Source of the DNA: Parerythrobacter lacustris
Lineage (GTDB): Bacteria; Pseudomonadota; Alphaproteobacteria; Sphingomonadales; Sphingomonadaceae
Assembly (NCBI RefSeq): GCF_024626475.1
Contig: NZ_JANKHH010000004.1
Span: 310,001 to 374,000, forward strand
Length of the DNA stretch: 64,000 nt
Direction: 5' to 3'
Below are positions 58,448 through 64,000 of the stretch, piece by piece. The position numbers were made by a program, and so were the translations under genes. The notes below the pieces were generated by a model, which saw nothing but the letters and a program-made list of their open reading frames with translations, did not search any database and was not told the origin of the DNA. The first letter of the stretch is position 1. Every line of letters starts with the position of its first letter.

Positions 58448-58809
58448 TGCAAACAGAGGCGACGCGGCACTTCTACCTTTCAAAGGCAGCAAAGTTCGGC
58501 GTCGTTTTGGTCCTTGCGATCGGAGCCATTGTCCCATTGACGGATGTCTACGAGGTCTTCGTCACGGGATCTTACGACTTCGACGCTCGCAACGCCGGCT
58601 ACCGAGGCGGGACACAGGGGATCAATTCCCTTGTCGCTTGGCCGCTCTTCATTTGGTTTTGTTGGACTCTTCGACCCCTAGTTAAGCATTTCGGTGGAAA
58701 GCCACTTTTCTCACTAACCCAGGACGGCATCGAGATACCCTCGGGTTTCATTGCCATCGCGAGATTCTGCGCATCCGAATGCGGTCGCTCCATGTCGATG
58801 CTTTGCTGA
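58447..58809 (+). CDS. Hypothetical membrane protein after rpoD
   Basis: A 120-residue ORF coupled to rpoD by TAATG. Two hydrophobic segments (AKFGVVLVLAIGAIVPLTDV near 15-34 and SLVAWPLFIWFCWTLRPLVK near 61-80) precede SLTQDGIEIPSG, a pattern that in PH-like membrane proteins continues with a beta-rich domain. Here the sequence ends soon after, so a C-terminal frameshift or truncation is possible. Lower G+C than rpoD. The following 178 bases to the M28 gene contain nothing recognisable. Confidence 0.55.
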   Translation: MQTEATRHFYLSKAAKFGVVLVLAIGAIVPLTDVYEVFVTGSYDFDARNAGYRGGTQGINSLVAWPLFIWFCWTLRPLVKHFGGKPLFSLTQDGIEIPSGFIAIARFCASECGRSMSMLC

Positions 58810-58987
58810 TGACTGCGAATGGGTCGATGTCTTTCCATCCGAATTTTTGCGGTGGCGGACTTTCAGCGCTGAAAGCAAGATTTGGTGATCGCTTCGACCG
58901 AGGTATTTTTCAAGAATAGCCGCGAAACAGATCGCTTTTGCGCGATAGTCTGCTTATCATCGGCATGTCCTATCTTTCCAGGCAGCG

Positions 58988-60670
58988 CTATCCCCTCATC
59001 GACCGATAGGCTGGCACCGTTTCGGCGATGGGATCGAGGCGGACGTAGGTCGCGATGGTCAGTGCTGCGACGGTGCAGATCGCTGCGACAACAACCGCAC
59101 GCTTCGCCTCGACCGGCGGCACCAGCGGCCCCAGCACGGGGATTGCGAGCGCGGCGAGCAGCACTCCGACCGAAGGCAGGTCCGGCCCGACGCCTTGCAT
59201 GAACATATGCCCGAACTGGAGCAGCATGCCGAGGGCGACCGAGGCGAGGACCACGCGCAGTGCGTCGCCGCTCATACCGGGCAGATAGCGCTTCGACACG
59301 CCTATGATCCCGGCGAGCAGCAGCGGCCAGACCACGAGAAACGCCGTCGTCGGCGCGGCGATTTGCATTGCGAGGGCAATCAGCATGCCAAGGATGCTGC
59401 CCGCGCGCCCTGCCCACAGCGGCAAGGCCACGACCAACGCCGCGACGCACAGCATTAGCGCCTGCCCTTCGAGCATAGGGATCGCCGCGAGACGGTCGTA
59501 ATAGCGCAGTTCGCCCGAACCGGCTCCTGACAGCAGATTGGCGAGATACAGCGCCACGCCCCCGCCGACCATCACCGCCCCGCCCGCTGCGAGCCCGCGC
59601 CACCATCCACCCGGCATATTGCCGCGCAGGCACAGCAGGTGGAGCGCGGCGGCGACGCCGAGGAGCAGCCATCCTGCCACGCTGCCGTAGTGGATCAGGA
59701 ACAGCCCCAGCAGGTCGAAGAAGGTCCGGTTCGGCTGCGGAGCGGGTAACGCTTCGGCATTCGCGAGCGCGCTTGTCAGCGCAAGCGACTGATCCCCCAT
59801 GTCCTGCACCGCGCCCTGATCCAGCGCATCGGGCGTTGCCTTGGGTGAATGGTATTGGCCCGGTCGGCCGATGAACGAAAGATTGTAGGCGGCGTAGTCC
59901 AGCTCCAGCGCCGGGGTTAGGTCGGTATCGTTGGGGAGCGCCTCGTAGATGAAGGTCGCCAGCGAGGAGCCGCCCGGTCGGCCTACGGCTCCGGCGTATA
60001 CTTCGATCGCAGCGCCGTTGTCTGCCGAGGTCTGGAACAGCGTGGTCCGCCCGCCCCCGCCGCGCGCTTCGAGATTGATGATCGCGCCAATGCGCTGCGC
60101 CAGCGGGTTCTCGGCGAAGAAATGCCGCGCGCCGAGCAGGCCGAGCTCCTCGCCATCGGTCAGCAAGATCACGATGTCGCGCTTGGCCTGCCCGCTGGCG
60201 CGGATCGCGCGCACCGTTTCGAGGATTGCAGCGACCCCGGCGCTGTCGTCGGGCGCGCCGGGGGAGCCATAGACTGTGTCGTGATGCGCCATCAGCGCCA
60301 CCGCCTCGGCCGAAGGATCGGTGCCGGGGAACACACCGATGACGTTGGTCAGGGTGAGGGCCTCGGGGCGCTCGCCGCTCCACCGTTCCATTTTTTCGAG
60401 GCCCCTTTCGGGGACGGAGGCTTCCTCGAGGGTGACTTCGCCGCCCAGCGCTTCGATCTGTCGTTCGAGATAGGCACGAACTTCCGCGTTTTCCGCGCTT
60501 CCCGTGGGATGCGGCTCGCGCGCAATGATCCGCACATGCTCCATCGCCCGCGCGGCGGAGAATTCGGTCTCATCTGCGGAAAGCGGTGCCGACGGTTGCG
60601 GGGTCGTCGCAAGGACAGCGAGCGCAAGTCCCAGTACCACGGCCAGCGCCGCAGGCATCCAATGCTTCAT
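58988..60670 (-). CDS. M28-family zinc aminopeptidase with C-terminal membrane domain
   Basis: A 560-residue protein with an N-terminal signal or anchor (WMPAALAVVLGLALAVLATT). The M28 metal ligands can be read: ALMAHHDTVYGSPGAPDDSA (His, Asp), LTDGEELGLLGARHFF (catalytic Glu plus Glu ligand), INLEARGGGG and the last His in GRPGQYHSPKATPDALD. About residues 315-540 contain several TM helices (for example GSVAGWLLLGVAAALHLLCL), the layout of ER-type M28 peptidases (Fxna/ERMP1-like). Periplasmic peptide hydrolysis is inferred. Divergent from rpiB. Confidence 0.9.
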   Translation of the reverse strand: MKHWMPAALAVVLGLALAVLATTPQPSAPLSADETEFSAARAMEHVRIIAREPHPTGSAENAEVRAYLERQIEALGGEVTLEEASVPERGLEKMERWSGERPEALTLTNVIGVFPGTDPSAEAVALMAHHDTVYGSPGAPDDSAGVAAILETVRAIRASGQAKRDIVILLTDGEELGLLGARHFFAENPLAQRIGAIINLEARGGGGRTTLFQTSADNGAAIEVYAGAVGRPGGSSLATFIYEALPNDTDLTPALELDYAAYNLSFIGRPGQYHSPKATPDALDQGAVQDMGDQSLALTSALANAEALPAPQPNRTFFDLLGLFLIHYGSVAGWLLLGVAAALHLLCLRGNMPGGWWRGLAAGGAVMVGGGVALYLANLLSGAGSGELRYYDRLAAIPMLEGQALMLCVAALVVALPLWAGRAGSILGMLIALAMQIAAPTTAFLVVWPLLLAGIIGVSKRYLPGMSGDALRVVLASVALGMLLQFGHMFMQGVGPDLPSVGVLLAALAIPVLGPLVPPVEAKRAVVVAAICTVAALTIATYVRLDPIAETVPAYRSMRG

Positions 60671-60825
60671 ATAAAGCCCCTCTCTGGCCAGAGTGATGCG
60701 GGCGCGCCAGCACTTCGTCAATGCCGTCGCTGCAAATGGGGATGGACAGCCATATATGGTGGCCAGCGCGGTGCGCAGCCCCTATGGAACCGCACTCATC
60801 GATTCACTGCTTCAGGTCGCACATC

Positions 60826-61263
60826 ATGCGTATCGCCATCGCCTCGGATCATGCCGCCATCGCGCTCAAGGCCGAGCTGCGCGAGTGGTTGATCGAGCAG
60901 GGTCACGAGGTGGCGGACCTTGGGCCGGAGACGCCCGACAGCGTCGATTACCCCGACTACGGTTACAGGCTTGCCTCGGTCGTGGCAGATGGAACGGCGG
61001 AACGCGGGATTGCGCTGTGCGGCAGCGGGATCGGGATTTCGATTTCGGTCAATCGCCACCCCGAGTTGCGCTGCGCGCTGGTTTCCGAACCGCTGTCTGC
61101 CGCCCTTGCCCGCGAACACAATGATGCGAACTGCATTGCGCTGGGTGCGCGACTAACCGGCAGCGACATGGCCAAGGCCTGCGTTACGGCTTTCCTCGAA
61201 ACCGAATTCGCCGGTGGCCGCCACCAGCGCCGCGTCGACAAACTTTCCAACCCGAGCTGTTGA
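60826..61263 (+). CDS. rpiB: Ribose-5-phosphate isomerase B
   Basis: A 145-residue RpiB/LacAB family sugar-phosphate isomerase interconverting ribose 5-phosphate and ribulose 5-phosphate. [37 protein letters not shown] and [20 protein letters not shown] (catalytic Cys) and [18 protein letters not shown] are diagnostic. The glyA start follows 8 bases after the stop, so rpiB-glyA-nrdR-(GIY-YIG/TrmJ) is likely one transcript. Confidence 0.95.
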   Translation: MRIAIASDHAAIALKAELREWLIEQGHEVADLGPETPDSVDYPDYGYRLASVVADGTAERGIALCGSGIGISISVNRHPELRCALVSEPLSAALAREHNDANCIALGARLTGSDMAKACVTAFLETEFAGGRHQRRVDKLSNPSC

Positions 61264-61271
61264 GATCCCTG

Positions 61272-62582
61272 ATGAGCACCGCCGAACAGACGAACACCGA
61301 CATCATGAACCGCTTCTGGCACGACGACCTCGCCACGGCCGACCCGGAGATCGCCGAGGCCTGCGCCAACGAGCTCAAGCGCCAGCAGGACAAGATCGAA
61401 CTCATCGCGAGCGAAAACATCGCCTCCAAAGCGGTGCTGGAAGCCGCCGGCAGCGTGTTCACCAACAAATACGCCGAAGGCTATCCCGGCAAGCGCTACT
61501 ACGGGGGCTGCGATTATGCCGACGTGGTCGAGACGCTGGCGATCGAGCGCGCCAAGCAGCTGTTCGGCTGCAACTTCGCCAATGTACAGCCCAACTCGGG
61601 TTCGCAGATGAACCAGGCGGTGTTCCTCGCTCTGCTGAACCCCGGCGACACCTTCATGGGGCTCGACCTCAATTCGGGCGGGCACCTGACCCATGGATCG
61701 CCGGTCAATATGAGCGGCAAGTGGTTCAATCCCGTCCCCTACGGCGTGCGCAAGGATGACGAGCGCATCGACATGGACGAGGTCATGGCCATCGCCCGCG
61801 AGCACAAGCCCAAGCTGATCATCGCCGGCGGCACCGCCTATTCGCGGGTGTGGGACTGGGCCGCCTTCCGCAAGGTCGCGGACGAGGTCGGCGCATATCT
61901 GATGGTCGACATGAGCCACATCTCCGGCCTGGTCGCGGGCGGCGCGCATCCCTCGCCCTTCCCGCATGCCCATGTCGTCACCACCACCACCCACAAGAGC
62001 CTGCGCGGCCCGCGTTCGGGCGTGATCCTGTGGAACGACGAGGAGCTGACCAAACCGATCAACATGGCGGTGTTCCCCGGCATGCAGGGCGGCCCGCTGT
62101 TGCATATCGTCGCCGCCAAGGCGGTCGCCTTCCGCGAGGCGCTGCGACCCGAGTTCAGGGCCTATGCCAGCAGCGTGGTCGAGAATGCCCGTGCGCTGGC
62201 CGCAAGCCTCGAGGAAAACGGCCTGCGGATCGTCTCGGGCGGGACGGACAACCATTCGATGCTGGTCGACCTCACCGCGAAGGATGTGACCGGCAAGGCG
62301 GCCGAAGCCGGGCTCGACCGCGCCTGGCTGACCTGCAACAAGAACGGCATCCCTTACGACACGCGGAGCCCGTTTGTGACCAGCGGGATCCGCCTCGGCA
62401 CGCCGGCGGGCACCACGCGCGGCTTCGGCCCGGCCGAATTCCGCAAAGTCGGCAAGCTGATCGCCGAAGTGGTCGATGGCATGGCAAGCAACGGCCCCGA
62501 GGGCGATGCGCAGGTCGAGGAAAGCGTGCGCCGCCGCGTGAGCGATCTTTGCGCCGATTTCCCGGTCTATCCCGGCAGGTAG
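61272..62582 (+). CDS. glyA: Serine hydroxymethyltransferase
   Basis: A 436-residue PLP enzyme converting serine and tetrahydrofolate to glycine and methylene-THF. Signatures: [60 protein letters not shown] and the PLP lysine in [21 protein letters not shown]-terminal [23 protein letters not shown] 61272 is chosen by the family N-terminus. Standard length. Confidence 0.98.
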   Translation: MSTAEQTNTDIMNRFWHDDLATADPEIAEACANELKRQQDKIELIASENIASKAVLEAAGSVFTNKYAEGYPGKRYYGGCDYADVVETLAIERAKQLFGCNFANVQPNSGSQMNQAVFLALLNPGDTFMGLDLNSGGHLTHGSPVNMSGKWFNPVPYGVRKDDERIDMDEVMAIAREHKPKLIIAGGTAYSRVWDWAAFRKVADEVGAYLMVDMSHISGLVAGGAHPSPFPHAHVVTTTTHKSLRGPRSGVILWNDEELTKPINMAVFPGMQGGPLLHIVAAKAVAFREALRPEFRAYASSVVENARALAASLEENGLRIVSGGTDNHSMLVDLTAKDVTGKAAEAGLDRAWLTCNKNGIPYDTRSPFVTSGIRLGTPAGTTRGFGPAEFRKVGKLIAEVVDGMASNGPEGDAQVEESVRRRVSDLCADFPVYPGR

Positions 62583-62591
62583 GCACACACG

Positions 62592-63056
62592 ATGCGATGC
62601 CCCTTCTGCGCGCATGACGACAGCCAGGTAAAGGACAGCCGCCCGACCGAGGACAACGCCTCGATCCGGCGGCGGCGCCAATGCTCCAGCTGCGGTGCGC
62701 GCTTCACCACCTTCGAGCGGGTTCAGCTGCGCGAAGTCACAATCGTCAAATCGGGCGATCGGCGCGAGCCGTTCGACCGCCGCAAGCTCGAACAGTCGGT
62801 CTCGCTCGCCTGCCGCAAGCGCGATGTGGCGCAGGAACGGATCGACCAGCTCGTCTCCGGCATCCAGCGCCAGATCGAGACGACAGGCGAACCGGAGGTC
62901 GCCTCCTCGCGCATCGGCGAGCTGGTGATGGACGGGCTGCGGCAGATCGACAGCGTCGCCTACATCCGCTTCGCCAGCGTCTATCGCGACTTCAGCGAGG
63001 CGCGCGATTTCGAGGAATTCGCCAGCACGGTGCAGGAAGCGGCCACCAAGAACTGA
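62592..63056 (+). CDS. nrdR: Transcriptional repressor NrdR
   Basis: A 154-residue repressor of ribonucleotide reductase genes that senses ATP/dATP. N-terminal zinc ribbon [20 protein letters not shown] and [23 protein letters not shown]-cone domain [20 protein letters not shown] and [20 protein letters not shown]. glyA-nrdR adjacency is a classic linkage. Its TGA overlaps the next ATG (TGATG). Confidence 0.97.
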   Translation: MRCPFCAHDDSQVKDSRPTEDNASIRRRRQCSSCGARFTTFERVQLREVTIVKSGDRREPFDRRKLEQSVSLACRKRDVAQERIDQLVSGIQRQIETTGEPEVASSRIGELVMDGLRQIDSVAYIRFASVYRDFSEARDFEEFASTVQEAATKN

Positions 63057-64000
63057 TGGCGTTCTGGACTTACATGCTGCGCTGCGCCGACGGGAGCTAC
63101 TTCCTCGGGCATACCGACGAGCTGGACGACCGGATCGCGCAGCATCAATCCGGCGCGCTGGGTGGCTACACGGCGACACGACTTCCGGTCGAGCTGGTAT
63201 GGTCCGACCCGTTCGAGACCCGCGAAGAGGCGTTCGATGCAGAGCGCAAGATCAAAGGCTGGTCGCGCGCGAAGAAGGAAGCGCTGGTCCGGGGCGACTG
63301 GGCAGCGATCCAGCGTCTGTCGAAGCGGGGCGTCCTTCGAGACGCTCGGACTGACGTCCTCGCTCCTCAGGATGAGCGGGCTCGAGACGCTCGGACTGAC
63401 GTCCTCGCTCCTCAGGATGAGCGGGCTCGAGACGCTCGGAGCGATGTCCGCGCTCCTCGGGATGAGCGGGCCCTATCAACTCCCGCTCATCCTGAGGAGC
63501 CGAAGTCGCAGTCTGAGGCGTCTCGAAGGAAGGTTTCGGCCCATCCCCATCCCGCTCATCCTGAGGAGCCGAAGACGCAGTCTGAGGCGTCTCGAAGGAC
63601 CGACCCGCCAAACGACCGAAAGCCTATTATCATCCTCGTCCGTCCCCAACTGGGCGAGAATATCGGCAAGACGGCCCGCGCCATGCTCAATTTCGGGCTC
63701 ACCGAACTGCGGATCGTAAACCCGCGCGACGGGTGGCCCAACCCCGATGCCGGGCCTTCCGCCTCGGGGGCCGACATCGTGCTTGACCGGGCGCAGGTGT
63801 TCGCAACCACTGCCGACGCGGTGGCCGACTGCTCCCACATCTACGCCACAACGGTCCGCAAACGCGGCGTGACCAAACCGGTCGTCACACCCGAGCAGGC
63901 TGCGCGAGACATCGTCACCGCGCAAGGGCGCAGCGCGATCCTGTTCGGTGCCGAGCGCTCGGGGCTCGAAACCGAGGACGTCGCGCTCGCACGGGCGGTC
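63056..64000 (+). CDS. GIY-YIG nuclease fused in frame to a TrmJ-like RNA methyltransferase (3' end outside window)
   Basis: From ATG 63056 one frame stays open to the window end (315 codons). Residues 1-85 are a GIY-YIG/UPF0213-type domain: TYMLRCADGSYFLGHTDELD and EAFDAERKIKGWSRAKKEAL. Residues about 94-181 are a linker made of repeats (VLAPQDERARDARTD; AHPEEPKSQSEASRRK). From about 186 a SpoU/TrmJ domain begins: IIILVRPQLGENIGKTARAM, LRIVNPRDGWPNPDAGPSAS and AILFGAERSGLETEDVALAR. No in-frame ATG, GTG or TTG lies between the nuclease and the methyltransferase. TrmJ 2'-O-methylates tRNA position 32. Normally these are separate genes. Confidence 0.85.
   Translation, partial: MAFWTYMLRCADGSYFLGHTDELDDRIAQHQSGALGGYTATRLPVELVWSDPFETREEAFDAERKIKGWSRAKKEALVRGDWAAIQRLSKRGVLRDARTDVLAPQDERARDARTDVLAPQDERARDARSDVRAPRDERALSTPAHPEEPKSQSEASRRKVSAHPHPAHPEEPKTQSEASRRTDPPNDRKPIIILVRPQLGENIGKTARAMLNFGLTELRIVNPRDGWPNPDAGPSASGADIVLDRAQVFATTADAVADCSHIYATTVRKRGVTKPVVTPEQAARDIVTAQGRSAILFGAERSGLETEDVALARAV
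63335..63470. repeat. 45-bp direct repeats, three copies, in the fusion linker
   Basis: Units at 63335-63380, 63381-63425 and 63426-63470, each with CGAGACGCTCGG near the start and GATGAGCGGG at the end; copies 1 and 2 are almost identical, copy 3 is diverged. The period of 45 is a multiple of three. Confidence 0.95.
63482..63599. repeat. 49-bp repeats, two copies, inverted relative to the preceding array
   Basis: 63482-63530 and 63551-63599 both start CCCGCTCATCCTGAGGAGCC and end GTCTCGAAGGA. They are the reverse orientation of the 45-bp units (CTCCTCAGGATGAGCGGG). This family is common as an intergenic repeat in sphingomonads. Confidence 0.93.

Noticed and set aside
56369-58537. A 722-codon open frame on the minus strand opposite rpoD (also similar long antisense frames opposite carB at 48026-50122, ppdK at 11310-13232, glyA at 60963-63179 and mrdA at 32944-34770)
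   Set aside because: High G+C codon bias of the real genes leaves the antisense frames open. The translations are rich in His, Arg and Asp, lack family motifs, and the sense genes are unambiguous.
58447-58809. Strain-specific orphan toxin after rpoD
   Set aside because: The two-TM pattern and TAATG coupling fit an ordinary small membrane protein, possibly truncated; nothing indicates toxicity or a partner.

Overview
The window is chromosomal DNA of a GC-rich alphaproteobacterium, most likely a sphingomonad of the Erythrobacteraceae type (Erythrobacter, Porphyrobacter, Qipengyuania and relatives). This rests on protein character, on neighbourhoods such as glyQ-glyS-ppdK, mutL/mreBCD-mrdA-rodA and carA/yqeY-dnaG-rpoD, on an EcfG-type stress promoter, and on families of GC-rich palindromic repeats. 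No rRNA, prophage or CRISPR array is visible. Most of the window is ordinary core genome.

Layout. 1-6.5 kb: a broken D-amino-acid-oxidase-like gene, two tandem DUF4139 genes, a dienelactone hydrolase and a secreted serine hydrolase. 6.5-11 kb: merR plus acyl-CoA dehydrogenase, hisI, a probable 6S RNA with its own terminator, comF and a SAM methyltransferase. 11-17.5 kb: ppdK, glyS, glyQ on the minus strand, with glyS enlarged by repeat insertions. 17.5-21.3 kb: three TraB/GumN genes around an XRE regulator plus membrane protein pair. 21.4-30.3 kb: rplY, a P-loop kinase, pth, a Tat-type SDR, a PEP-CTERM protein, a TPR lipoprotein, ychF, two poorly known genes and mutL. 30.5-36.2 kb: the rod-shape operon mreB-mreC-mreD-mrdA-rodA. 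36.2-43.8 kb: an orphan LuxR regulator, tRNA-Lys(CTT), ribH, an aldo/keto reductase, an APH-fold enzyme pair, a MarR-like regulator and enolase. 43.9-46.1 kb: a four-gene membrane/stress operon behind an EcfG-type promoter. 46.1-54 kb: greA, carB, a disturbed carB-carA interval, carA and yqeY. 54-58.8 kb: a DUF559 element, dnaG and rpoD. 59-64 kb: an M28 peptidase, rpiB, glyA, nrdR and a GIY-YIG/TrmJ fusion cut by the window end.

The unusual content is in the repeats. (a) GC-rich palindromes (about 20 bp) followed by a G-rich tail form inverted pairs. Two pairs enclose DUF559 (Vsr-like, PD-(D/E)XK) endonuclease genes at 51260-51762 and 54044-54497; the second has 33-bp perfect terminal inverted repeats. 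Short gene-less relatives of 107-117 bp sit in frame inside glyS. This looks like an endonuclease-carrying element with MITE-like derivatives. (b) The 5' end of carB occurs four times between carB and carA; the copies delimit a FitAB/VapBC toxin-antitoxin module, a small exported-protein ORF and the DUF559 element. (c) A second repeat family fills the linker that joins a GIY-YIG nuclease in frame to a TrmJ-like RNA methyltransferase. (d) A 160-bp snap-back inverted repeat carries both stop codons of a convergent gene pair.
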